From positions 1 to 40,707 of the forward strand of contig NZ_JAJATW010000025.1 in assembly GCF_020532605.1 (NCBI RefSeq): DNA of 40,707 nt. The letters are read 5' to 3'. The stretch is from Marinomonas algarum (lineage in GTDB: Bacteria; Pseudomonadota; Gammaproteobacteria; Pseudomonadales; Marinomonadaceae). Of the stretch, positions 1-6,645 are shown piece after piece; the stretch's first letter is position 1, and each line of letters begins with the position of its first letter. The notes below the pieces were generated by a model. It saw only the letters and a program-made list of their open reading frames with translations, had not been told where the DNA came from and searched no databases. The position numbers were made by a program, and so were the translations under genes.

Positions 1-4
1 GAAT

Positions 5-121
5 TGCTTGACGATCATAGAGGCGTTGAACCACCTGATCCCATCCCGAACTCAGAAGTGAAAAGCGCCATCGCCGATGGTAGTGTGGGGGATCCCATGT
101 GAGAGTAGGTCGTCGTCAAGC
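5..121 (+). rRNA. rrf: 5S ribosomal RNA
   Basis: This is a 5S rRNA of about 117 nt. The two ends, TGCTTGACGA and TCGTCGTCAAGC, pair to form helix I. The interior carries the conserved loop stretches CCCATCCCGAACTCAGAAGTGAAA and GATGGTAGTGTGGGG in their usual order, given here only as landmarks at about 39-62 and 78-91. No 16S or 23S sequence lies in the window, so it is the last gene of an rRNA operon entering from the left. A rho-independent terminator follows within 15 bp. The exact ends are uncertain by 1-2 nt. Confidence 0.96.
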
Positions 122-134
122 TTTAAATACGAGA

Positions 135-169
135 AGCCCTGATAGCATACGCTGTCAGGGCTTTTTTCG
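135..169 (+). terminator. rRNA operon terminator
   Basis: The arms AGCCCTGA (135-142) and TCAGGGCT (155-162) form a perfect 8 bp stem. Further pairing of AGC (144-146) with GCT (151-153) leaves a tight loop. A T-rich run starts at 162. It lies just downstream of the 5S rRNA. Confidence 0.93.
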
Positions 170-537
170 TTTTGTACTATTTTTTATGCTGTGACTTATA
201 AATAGCGTGAGAGTTTAAAGTCAGCGCTTTTCAGAAGAAGTGATACAGATGAGTGCTTCGATACTAATAAAATAGGGTTTCAAAGTTTTTACAGAACGTG
301 TATTTTTATTAGTAATGTATTGAAAGAAGAAAATTAAAACATGAGGCAAGGGGACATTTCCGCCGCATCCTTGCAGCTCAGGTTCATCATGAAAGGCGAC
401 AGAGCCTCCATCTTGGAGGTAGTGGCAAGTCCTTTTGCCCTCTGTCTGATTTATAATTTAGTATAAAATATGAACGATTACAACCTTAAATGATAAAAAA
501 ATGCATTTTTTTAAAAATTTTAAAGTGACATAAAGAG
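170..537. other. Intergenic region between 5S rRNA and tRNA-Arg
   Basis: There is no convincing protein gene in this 368 bp stretch. Most of it is AT-rich with no clear promoter. The exception is the GC-rich block at 345-446, listed separately as a foldable element. The rRNA operon and the tRNA are convergent across this gap. Confidence 0.7.
345..446. repeat. GC-rich multi-hairpin element (candidate ncRNA or dispersed repeat)
   Basis: The block stands out sharply from its AT-rich flanks and can fold almost end to end. GACAGAG (398-404) pairs with CTCTGTC (440-446). This closes two adjacent hairpins: CCTCCA/TGGAGG (405-410/414-419, loop TCT) and GGCAA/TTGCC (424-428/435-439). Upstream, GCAAGG (346-351) pairs with CCTTGC (369-374), and TTCA (383-386) with TGAA (390-393). 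A short minus-strand frame is open through it (ATG ending at 415, stop near 338) but it has no ribosome site. I match it to no known RNA family. It could be a dispersed intergenic repeat or a small structured RNA, and the transcribed strand is not evident. Confidence 0.55.
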
Positions 538-614
538 TGGTGCCCCCGAGACGATTCGAACGTCCGACCTTTCGCTTAGGAGGCAAATGCTCTATCCGAC
601 TGAGCTACGAGGGC
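538..614 (-). tRNA. tRNA-Arg (anticodon CCT)
   Basis: On the minus strand the sequence forms a full cloverleaf. The acceptor arms are GCCCTCG and CGGGGGC with one G-T pair. The D-arm contains AGCTCAGTCGGATAGAGC. The anticodon stem TTTGC/GCGAA encloses the loop CTCCTAA, giving anticodon CCT, which reads the rare arginine codon AGG. The T-loop is TTCGAATC. The 3' CCA is encoded at 538-540. The gene is convergent with the rRNA operon. Confidence 0.97.
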
Positions 615-759
615 AATTTCATTATTTTATCAGGCGAGTCAGTTAAGTTGAATAGATTTCATCTAATTAATTCAATGAAATTAAGAGGTATTTTAGTAAA
701 GGAGTAGAGTAATCTTTAGCCTTCAGTTTTGATGATAGCCAGTATGGTGAACAACTAAA

Positions 760-1206
760 CTAGAACCAGCGACGAACGCTACTACAGTAGCGGTGATAAT
801 CATCATTGAATTTTTTGGCCAATATCTCTTCCTCAGGTTTTATTTGAAACTGAGTAATGTATAAAATAAAAGCTATGATTGGCACAAAAGTCCAGAAAGA
901 AGAGAGTAAAAAAGCCCAGCCAATAAGTATGAGAAGAAGGGATAGGTACATAGGGTTACGTGAAAAGTTAAAAATTCCTGTAGCAATCAGCACACTGGAT
1001 TTATCAGGATGATGAGGATCTACACTAGTTTTACACTTAAAAAAACACCAAATGGACGTAAGTGCAATTGCCATTGCAAGTAGCCAAATGACTAGGCAAA
1101 TTGTGAGTCTCCATGGAGTAAGTTGCATTTGAAAATCGGATAGTGCGAACATGCAAAATCCTGATGCTGCAAAGATAATTGGTGGTGGGACTTTAAGTGC
1201 TAACAT
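760..1206 (-). CDS. Isoprenylcysteine/phospholipid methyltransferase-family membrane protein
   Basis: This 148-residue protein has several hydrophobic segments (about 8-25, 33-55, 85-105 and 107-122). It carries the C-terminal signature of small bacterial ICMT/PEMT-like methyltransferases: RNPMYLSLL at about 83-91, then PEEEILAKKFNDDYHRYC near the end. The Arg-Asn-Pro motif and the acidic EEE stretch belong to the SAM-binding region in this family. The family transfers methyl groups to lipid or thiol substrates at the membrane, but the substrate here cannot be predicted. AAGGA sits about 5 nt before the start codon. The gene begins 17 bp after the end of flgN on the same strand, so it may be co-transcribed, although it is not a recognised flagellar gene. 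Confidence 0.8.
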   Translation of the reverse strand: MLALKVPPPIIFAASGFCMFALSDFQMQLTPWRLTICLVIWLLAMAIALTSIWCFFKCKTSVDPHHPDKSSVLIATGIFNFSRNPMYLSLLLILIGWAFLLSSFWTFVPIIAFILYITQFQIKPEEEILAKKFNDDYHRYCSSVRRWF

Positions 1207-1222
1207 ATTATTCCTTAAATAT

Positions 1223-1702
1223 TTAAGCGCGCCCTAATGTGTGTTTACTGCTTATTGGGTGGGTTGATCCCTTTGCTGTATAGACTTTGTTTTTGCTGCT
1301 ATGGCCTTGAAGTAGCTCATAAAGAGACTTGTTTCGTTTTTGAAGAGTGTTTAATACTCTAGCATTGGTGTTGTTTTTTATCTTACAAGCTTTTAAAAGG
1401 GTTTCACACTCTTGCATTAATAGGCGAACGTTATCTAGAGAGCTATCTTGAAGTCCTAGCCAGTGTTTAAACGCCTCTTCTGAAGGGGCTTTTTTGTCAA
1501 AGATGCCGAATTTGATTAAAATCTTAGTGCGTTTGTCGTTAAGTTGATTCATTTCATCGAGCAGTATCTGCTTTTTTTTAGCGATTTCGATGATAACTTC
1601 ACTATTAAGTTTTCCATAGGCAGTGCGCTCTTCATCCAAAATGGATGAGAGCTGATGCAAAATTTCTTTATTTCTTTGGAAAATAGGAACGACAGGAATC
1701 AT
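1223..1702 (-). CDS. flgN: Flagellar export chaperone FlgN
   Basis: FlgN is a cytoplasmic chaperone for the hook-filament junction proteins FlgK and FlgL, holding them for the type III export gate. The 159-residue protein is almost wholly helical and charged in its first 100 residues. It ends with the family pattern NTNARVLNTLQKRNKSLYELLQG followed by VYTAKGST, at about 111-148. It lies 40 bp downstream of flgM, the usual flgM-flgN pairing. No strong ribosome site precedes the ATG, so translation may depend on flgM. Its likely clients flgK and flgL lie on the other strand at 13254-16548. The family is divergent, and the assignment rests on length, the C-terminal pattern and context. Confidence 0.88.
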   Translation of the reverse strand: MIPVVPIFQRNKEILHQLSSILDEERTAYGKLNSEVIIEIAKKKQILLDEMNQLNDKRTKILIKFGIFDKKAPSEEAFKHWLGLQDSSLDNVRLLMQECETLLKACKIKNNTNARVLNTLQKRNKSLYELLQGHSSKNKVYTAKGSTHPISSKHTLGRA

Positions 1703-1741
1703 AAGGCAGCTGTGTGACGGCTCTATAGTGTTTGCTGTGGA

Positions 1742-2056
1742 TTAGAACAATGAGTCCATCGAAGACATGTTACTCGCTAATTTTTGAGTATCTATCTTAT
1801 ACTCTCCAGCAGCGATTGCATTTTTTATTTGCTCTACTTTGTCCATATCAACGTCTGGTAACTCACTGATTCTCGTTTGCTGGTTCTGTAACGTTTGAGC
1901 CGTACCACTGAGTTTCACGGTGTCTTCTGCTAATGAGCCACTATTTTGTACAGAGCTCTGTTTTGTTGCCGTTTTGTTAGAGAGGCTTTCTTGCTGAAGC
2001 CGCTCATTCTTGTTGACTGCGCCTTGGTTTGATAGACCTGTAAATTGTATTGCCAT
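1742..2056 (-). CDS. flgM: Anti-sigma-28 factor FlgM
   Basis: FlgM binds the flagellar sigma factor FliA (sigma-28) and keeps it inactive until the hook is complete, when FlgM is exported. The 104-residue protein starts with a polar, Gln/Ser/Asn-rich disordered half. It ends with the conserved sigma-binding helices, seen as DMDKVEQIKNAIAAGEYKID and KLASNMSSMDSLF (residues about 70-104). A sigma-28 promoter motif lies 37 bp upstream of the start, so flgM and flgN would be under the control of the factor FlgM inhibits. That feedback is typical of the family. Confidence 0.95.
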   Translation of the reverse strand: MAIQFTGLSNQGAVNKNERLQQESLSNKTATKQSSVQNSGSLAEDTVKLSGTAQTLQNQQTRISELPDVDMDKVEQIKNAIAAGEYKIDTQKLASNMSSMDSLF

Positions 2057-2092
2057 TGGGTTTTCCGCCCTTTTAAGATTTGCCTGTCTATG

Positions 2093-2119
2093 ATGTCGGC
2101 AAGCTAGAGAGAAACTTTA
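2093..2119 (-). promoter_or_regulatory. Sigma-28 (FliA) promoter of flgMN
   Basis: Read on the minus strand, TAAA (2119-2116) is followed by exactly 15 bp and then GCCGACAT (2100-2093). The consensus is TAAA-N15-GCCGATAA, so the -35 is perfect and the -10 matches at six of eight positions. It lies 37 bp before the flgM start codon. Confidence 0.85.
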
Positions 2120-2167
2120 GTCAAAAGCCTTATAAAAGTCGATTATACGTTGTAATACTACGCGAAG

Positions 2168-2860
2168 TTAATAGTTTACAAGAACCTCACTGCTGGATAC
2201 AACTTTAGCATATACGATTCGATCGGAGCTGGTATTTTTAACTCTTATTTGTTGGCCTGCCGTTCCATTTTCTAATGCAACGCCATTCATTTTTACAACA
2301 ATGTTGCCGCTACTTGCTGTAATCAAGATGGCATCACCTTTTATTATGAGGTTTGGCTGGTCTGTTAGGTTGTCGGTGATAAAAGTGTTAATACGCAGAT
2401 TTCGTGACGCTATTAGTCCATAAGGAGGATTTTTTTCTGTATAAACATGGCCTCGTAAGCCAGAAACTTCGACTTCACCAATGTCGGTATTTGTTAGGTT
2501 TATTTCTTGGCCGCGGTTAATGGGTGTGCGAGCTCTTATCGCTGATATTTTAATGGACTGAGTGATAGGAATGTAAGACTTCCAAACAGGCATGTCACAA
2601 CGTATTTCATAGTTGGTTCGTCTTGTTGTGCCTGGTCTCTGATTGCGGATTTCAAGCGTTTCACTTTGACAAGTTGGTAAATAATTGAGCGCGGCCAAAT
2701 TGTTAAGGGATATCTCTATTTCAGCGTCAGGGTAAAGCGCTATTAACCTTGGCTTTTCAACCTGTTCAATGAATTGGTTGATCTGCTCTTCAGTGTCTAG
2801 TGCAAAAACTGACGTTGATGTTATAACAAAAAAGGCAACGATGAGCCTTGTGGTGAGCAT
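2168..2860 (-). CDS. flgA: Flagellar basal body P-ring chaperone FlgA
   Basis: FlgA is a periplasmic chaperone that helps FlgI assemble into the P-ring. The chosen ATG gives 230 residues starting MLTTRLIVAFFVITSTSVFA, a clear Sec signal peptide. A longer reading to 2896 would put polar residues ahead of it. AAAGAGA lies about 9 nt before this ATG. The mature part has the FlgA/SAF-like C-terminal domain: GEVEVSGLRG, AIRARTPINRGQEI-type segment at about 105-120, and NIVVKMNGVALENGTAGQQIRVKN at about 185-208. The first gene of the minus-strand group, it is divergent from cheV with 143 bp between starts. Confidence 0.93.
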   Translation of the reverse strand: MLTTRLIVAFFVITSTSVFALDTEEQINQFIEQVEKPRLIALYPDAEIEISLNNLAALNYLPTCQSETLEIRNQRPGTTRRTNYEIRCDMPVWKSYIPITQSIKISAIRARTPINRGQEINLTNTDIGEVEVSGLRGHVYTEKNPPYGLIASRNLRINTFITDNLTDQPNLIIKGDAILITASSGNIVVKMNGVALENGTAGQQIRVKNTSSDRIVYAKVVSSSEVLVNY

Positions 2861-2936
2861 GATGCGTTCTCTTTGGTGATTATTGCAATGTTCCAAACAA
2901 GATAGTTAGTAAAATCCCATAAATCACTTTATCATT

Positions 2937-2976
2937 GGTTAATATATATTAACAATTCTGAGGTGAACCCTCAGAA
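2937..2976. promoter_or_regulatory. Paired inverted repeats in the flgA-cheV divergent region
   Basis: The 143 bp between the flgA and cheV starts holds two symmetric elements. GTTAA and TTAAC arms flank a 7 bp A/T core (2937-2953). A perfect 8 bp inverted repeat, TTCTGAGG/CCTCAGAA, has a 5 bp centre TGAAC (2956-2976). The second ends about 17 bp before the cheV ribosome site and has no T-run, so it is not a terminator. It could be an operator or a 5' UTR hairpin. No protein can be assigned. Confidence 0.5.
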
Positions 2977-3003
2977 CAAAGTGAAGAAATTTTGGAGGCG
3001 TAT

Positions 3004-3936
3004 ATGGCTGGAGTTTTAGACACAGTTAACCAACGTACACAGTTAGTAGGCGAAAATCGGTTAGAACTGCTTTTATTCCGCCTTAATGGTAAGCAAATTT
3101 ACGGCATTAACGTCTTTAAAGTGAAAGAGGTTCTACAGTGCCCAAAACTTACCACTATGCCGCACAGCTCACCTGTTGTTCGCGGTGTTGCTCATATCCG
3201 TGGCGGCACGATTCCTATTCTAGACTTAGGACTAGCGACGGGTGCGACGGGTATGGAAAACATCAGCCAATGTTTTGTGATCATTACTGAGTACAACCGT
3301 CGTATTCAAGGTTTCTTGGTGCGAGGTGTTGAACGTATTGTTAACATGAATTGGAGTGATATTCAGCCGCCACCAAAAGGATTACTGAATGACAATTATC
3401 TCACAGCGGTCTGCCAAGTAGACAAAGAGATGGTTGAAATTATTGATGTTGAGCAAATTTTGTCAGAAGTTGCGCCAACTCGCCAAGACATTTCAGACGG
3501 TATTGTCAATGCTGGTGTGACAGAGAACGCACAAAAGCACCATATCCTCATTGTTGATGATTCCTCTGTTGCTCGTAAACAGATTAAACGTTGTATGGAA
3601 CAAGTTGGTTTCGCAACGACAGTGTTGTGTGATGGACGAGAAGCGTTAGATTTTCTGTTAGAGATGGTTGCAGAGGGCAAAGATGTAACGAAAGAGTTTT
3701 CTATGGTGATCTCTGACATTGAAATGCCTGAGATGGATGGCTACACATTGACAACCGCGATTCGTAATGACAGTCGTTTGCAAGATCTATTTATTTTGTT
3801 GCATACCTCTTTAAGTGGGGTGTTTAATGAGGCTATGGTTAAAAAAGTAGGTGCAGATGGCTTCTTGGCGAAGTTCCAGCCAGATGAGCTGGCTAGACTG
3901 GCAATAGAAACCGTGCATGTGCAATCGGACGAATAA
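3004..3936 (+). CDS. cheV: Chemotaxis coupling protein CheV (CheW-receiver fusion)
   Basis: CheV couples chemoreceptors to the CheA kinase and takes part in adaptation. The 310-residue protein has an N-terminal CheW-like domain (about 18-160; GINVFKVKEVL, RGVAHIRGGTIPILDLG). It ends with a receiver domain (about 178-305; ILIVDDSSVARKQI). Asp185 and Asp186 form the acidic pocket, Asp238 in SDIEMPEMDG is the predicted phospho-acceptor, and Thr268 and Lys290 are the switch and conserved lysine. The start at 3004 is chosen because GGAGG sits 5-6 nt upstream. cheR follows after 73 bp, the usual pairing ahead of flgB in vibrio-like and oceanospirillal flagellar clusters. Confidence 0.96.
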   Translation: MAGVLDTVNQRTQLVGENRLELLLFRLNGKQIYGINVFKVKEVLQCPKLTTMPHSSPVVRGVAHIRGGTIPILDLGLATGATGMENISQCFVIITEYNRRIQGFLVRGVERIVNMNWSDIQPPPKGLLNDNYLTAVCQVDKEMVEIIDVEQILSEVAPTRQDISDGIVNAGVTENAQKHHILIVDDSSVARKQIKRCMEQVGFATTVLCDGREALDFLLEMVAEGKDVTKEFSMVISDIEMPEMDGYTLTTAIRNDSRLQDLFILLHTSLSGVFNEAMVKKVGADGFLAKFQPDELARLAIETVHVQSDE

Positions 3937-4009
3937 AGCACTTTTTTGTCAAATAGAGTGTTGGATGTATTAGACCTCATTTCTATGGTCTATCACTTAT
4001 GGAGTTGTG

Positions 4010-4846
4010 ATGCTCAGTACTACAAATGCAATAACGCCGAATGGGTATATGAGGTTCAGGGAGTATCTGCAGAAAGTTTGCGGGATTTCATTGAGTGATA
4101 ATAAGCAGTACTTAGTTGCTAGTCGTTTAGGGAAGCTGCTAGATAGAGAAGGCTTTTCACGTATTGAGCAATTGGTTGATAAGCTTGAACGAGGAGGAGG
4201 TTCAACGCTCAAGGAAGAAGTCATTAATGCGATGACGACCAATGAGACCTTGTGGTTTAGAGATATACATCCTTTCACAATATTAAAGGAAAAAGTACTG
4301 CCTGAAATGACGGGCTCACCTCTAAGAATTTGGTCCGCAGCCTCTTCAACTGGCCAGGAGCCCTATTCCATTAGCATGGTTATTGAAGAGTTTAAGGCTG
4401 CTCGGCCCGGCGTACTGAAGTCAGGCGAGAGGATTGTTGCAACAGACATTTGTACCAACATCTTAAAGCATGCTAAACAGGGTGAGTACGACAGTCTGGC
4501 GATAGCAAGGGGTTTAGGTCCAGACTTACAGCGTCGTTATTTTGATAAGGTTAACGATTCAACCTGGAAAATTAAAGCCAGTATAGGCGCTCGAGTTGAG
4601 TTTAAGTATTTGAACTTGATTGATTCTTTTTCTTCGTTAGGTAAATTTGACATCATTTTTTGTCGAAATGTGCTTATTTATTTTACCGTCGATCTCAAGT
4701 TGGATATTTTGAAGCGAATGCATGCTTCACTCAAACCAGGTGGTTACCTCTTCTTGGGCGGATCTGAGGCGCTGAGCGGTCTTTCTGATTATTTTGATAT
4801 CATTCAATGTCACCCTGGTATTGTTTATAAAGCAAAGGCGCGTTAA
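4010..4846 (+). CDS. cheR: Chemotaxis protein methyltransferase CheR
   Basis: CheR methylates glutamates on chemoreceptors using S-adenosylmethionine, resetting receptor signalling. The 278-residue protein has the N-terminal helical CheR domain (about 10-75), then NETLWFRD and the SAM-binding motif IWSAASSTGQEPYS at about 105-118. Later motifs are VATDI and the catalytic-domain signature DIIFCRNVLIYF at about 213-224. The ATG at 4010 has GGAG five nucleotides upstream, and an in-frame GTG just before it is less likely. It follows cheV directly and precedes the sigma-54-driven flgB operon. Confidence 0.96.
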   Translation: MLSTTNAITPNGYMRFREYLQKVCGISLSDNKQYLVASRLGKLLDREGFSRIEQLVDKLERGGGSTLKEEVINAMTTNETLWFRDIHPFTILKEKVLPEMTGSPLRIWSAASSTGQEPYSISMVIEEFKAARPGVLKSGERIVATDICTNILKHAKQGEYDSLAIARGLGPDLQRRYFDKVNDSTWKIKASIGARVEFKYLNLIDSFSSLGKFDIIFCRNVLIYFTVDLKLDILKRMHASLKPGGYLFLGGSEALSGLSDYFDIIQCHPGIVYKAKAR

Positions 4847-4890
4847 AAATATCCTCTCCTTTTATCTTGTTGCTATTCATTTTTTCCTCT

Positions 4891-4926
4891 AAAAGCTCGC
4901 ACTATTTTACATAGGCGAGTTTTTAT
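4891..4926 (+). terminator. Weak terminator after cheR
   Basis: CTCGC (4896-4900) can pair with GCGAG (4915-4919) across a 14 nt loop. The A-run before and T-run after extend the stem. The long loop makes this a moderate candidate. It sits between cheR and the sigma-54 promoter of flgB. Confidence 0.4.
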
Positions 4927-5011
4927 CTTTATATCTCACGTTTTCCTTTGCCGCTTTTTGCCGTTTTCACTTTTAATTTTTTAAGTCTTTGAATTGTATG
5001 GGTTTTTTTGT

Positions 5012-5027
5012 TGGCACTATAATTGCT
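5012..5027 (+). promoter_or_regulatory. Sigma-54 promoter of the flgB operon
   Basis: TGGCAC (5012-5017), five bases TATAA, then TTGCT (5023-5027) match the RpoN consensus TGGCAC-N5-TTGCW at every defined position. The essential GG (5013-5014) and GC (5025-5026) have the correct 10 bp gap. The predicted transcript start is near 5037, about 33 bp before flgB. A FleQ/FlrC-type activator encoded elsewhere would be required. Confidence 0.93.
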
Positions 5028-5069
5028 TTGTTAATGTAAACTTATTTATAGCAATCAGTTGAGGGTTCG

Positions 5070-5462
5070 ATGGCAATTTCTTTTGAAAATGCATTTGCTG
5101 GGTACGATAAAACGTTACAGTTTCGCAGTGATAGAGCTGCAGTTCTAGCAAATAATATCGCGAATGCCGATACGCCAAATTTCAAAGCGAGAGACATATC
5201 GTTTGATTCTGTTTTCAATAATGAAAGCAATAAGCTGTCTCTTTCCAGTACAGATTCAAAGCATATTTCAACTTCTGGTTCTATGGGTGAACCAGCCGGC
5301 TTGTTTTATCGCAACGCCAGCCAGCCTTCTTTAGATGGCAATACAGTGGATATGCAGCGTGAGCAGGCTGAGTACGCACAAAATGCTATGCAGTTTGATA
5401 CAAGCTTTATGTTGCTAGATAGAAAAATTAATGGCATGAAAAAAGCACTTAGTGGGAATTAA
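5070..5462 (+). CDS. flgB: Flagellar proximal rod protein FlgB
   Basis: FlgB is one of the proximal rod proteins that link the MS-ring to the distal rod. At 130 residues it has the usual length. It shows the rod signature LANNIANADTPNFKARDISF (about 27-46) and the C-terminal helix YAQNAMQFDTSFMLLDRKINGMKKALSGN, which ends the protein. It is the first gene of the flgBCDE operon behind a perfect sigma-54 promoter. flgC starts 5 bp after its stop codon. Confidence 0.97.
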   Translation: MAISFENAFAGYDKTLQFRSDRAAVLANNIANADTPNFKARDISFDSVFNNESNKLSLSSTDSKHISTSGSMGEPAGLFYRNASQPSLDGNTVDMQREQAEYAQNAMQFDTSFMLLDRKINGMKKALSGN

Positions 5463-5467
5463 TAGTT

Positions 5468-5917
5468 ATGTCTCTGAGTAATATTTTTGCGATATCTGGT
5501 TCTGCCATGAGTGCTCAAACTGTGCGTCTTAATACGGTTGCCAGTAATATGGCAAACGTAGACAGTGCCGCAAGTTCCGTTGATCAGACTTATCGAGCGC
5601 GTAAGCCTATCTTTTCACAAATGATGAACGACAGCATGCAAGAAAATGGTTGGGGGAATGTACGCTCCGACGGCAGTGGTGCCGGTGTGGGTGTTAAGAT
5701 CGATGGTATTGTTGAGTCAGACGCTCCGCTGCAGCCAAGATATGAGCCAGATCATCCAATGGCAAATGAAGAAGGCTATGTCTTCTATCCAAACGTGAAT
5801 CCAATGGAAGAGATGGCTGACATGATGTCTGCTTCTCGGTCGTTTCAAACCAATGTGGAAATTATGAACTCAGCAAAAAGTATGATGCAGAAAATGCTCA
5901 CACTTGGACAGTCATAG
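5468..5917 (+). CDS. flgC: Flagellar proximal rod protein FlgC
   Basis: FlgC is a proximal rod subunit exported by the flagellar type III system. The 149-residue protein starts with the rod/hook family helix (IFAISGSAMSAQTVRLNTVASNMANVDS). It carries the FlgC motif YEPDHPMANEEGYVFYPNVN at about 96-115, and ends with the coiled-coil EEMADMMSASRSFQTNVEIMN and the LGQS tail. It is five bases from flgB and ten from flgD, in one operon. No internal oddity was noted. Confidence 0.97.
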   Translation: MSLSNIFAISGSAMSAQTVRLNTVASNMANVDSAASSVDQTYRARKPIFSQMMNDSMQENGWGNVRSDGSGAGVGVKIDGIVESDAPLQPRYEPDHPMANEEGYVFYPNVNPMEEMADMMSASRSFQTNVEIMNSAKSMMQKMLTLGQS

Positions 5918-5927
5918 GAGCTGACCC

Positions 5928-6632
5928 ATGGCAAATATATCAGACACGAAGGGGTTGGGTGGATTAATTTCCCAATATGGTACGGAATCAGCTAAATCAA
6001 AAGCCGGTATTGAAAAGCCAGAAGCGGAAGAGCAAAGCACAGCGTTAGCGGATCAGAATGTCTTTCTTAAGTTGTATATTGAGCAACTAAAAGGACAAGA
6101 TCCGACCGCGCCACAAGATACCAATGATATGGTCGCACAAATGTCTCAGTTTAGTTCTTTAGAGCGACTCACCAGTATTTCTGATCAATTGGAAAATATG
6201 GCGTCATCGTTGACATCGAATCAAGCATTGAGTGCATCAACCTTGGTGGGTAAATCGATATTGATGGAAGGTGATAAGGCTAAATTAGCCGAGGGCACCG
6301 ATTCAGTAGAAATACGTACCTTGCTTCCAGAAGAGTCGAAAGCGGCAACACTGAAAATATTTGACGAAAGTAATCGCTTAGTTCGCACCGCAGAGTTAAA
6401 AGGCAATGATTATAAGTGGGATACGTTGGATAACGAGGGAAAGGTTTTGCCGCCAGGTGAATATCGCCTTGCCGCCTCTTTTGTAAATGAGAAGGGAGAG
6501 ACATCGGCTCTAAGTACGCGTATTCCAACGCGGATCCAAGGTGTGACCATTAACGGTGAGAATGGTACAGAGCTCAATGTGGAAAATCACGGCAAAATCA
6601 AACTCACAAATGAATTAGAAATATTAGGGTAG
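5928..6632 (+). CDS. flgD: Flagellar hook assembly scaffolding protein FlgD
   Basis: FlgD forms the temporary cap on which FlgE subunits assemble into the hook. The 234-residue protein has the conserved N-terminal hook-cap segment NVFLKLYIEQLKGQDPTAPQ (about 44-63), then FSSLERLTSISDQL. A Tudor/Fn3-like C-terminal part follows, including KWDTLDNEGKVLPPGEYRLAAS (about 163-184). AGGAG precedes the ATG by about eight bases. It sits between flgC and its substrate flgE, the standard order. Confidence 0.96.
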   Translation: MANISDTKGLGGLISQYGTESAKSKAGIEKPEAEEQSTALADQNVFLKLYIEQLKGQDPTAPQDTNDMVAQMSQFSSLERLTSISDQLENMASSLTSNQALSASTLVGKSILMEGDKAKLAEGTDSVEIRTLLPEESKAATLKIFDESNRLVRTAELKGNDYKWDTLDNEGKVLPPGEYRLAASFVNEKGETSALSTRIPTRIQGVTINGENGTELNVENHGKIKLTNELEILG

Positions 6633-6645
6633 TTGGAGAGAAAAT

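Noticed and set aside
358..395. Possible hammerhead ribozyme core (ATGATGA and CGGAAA on the minus strand)
   Set aside because: The essential CTGATGA is altered at its first base and the required three-helix arrangement does not form.
338..415. 25-codon minus-strand frame in the foldable element
   Set aside because: It is open and begins with ATG, but has no ribosome site and coincides with strong hairpins, so an RNA or repeat explanation is preferred.
3971..3992. TAGACC/GGTCTA hairpin between cheV and cheR
   Set aside because: It has a ten-base loop and no T-run, so it is not a terminator, and cheV-cheR are probably co-transcribed.
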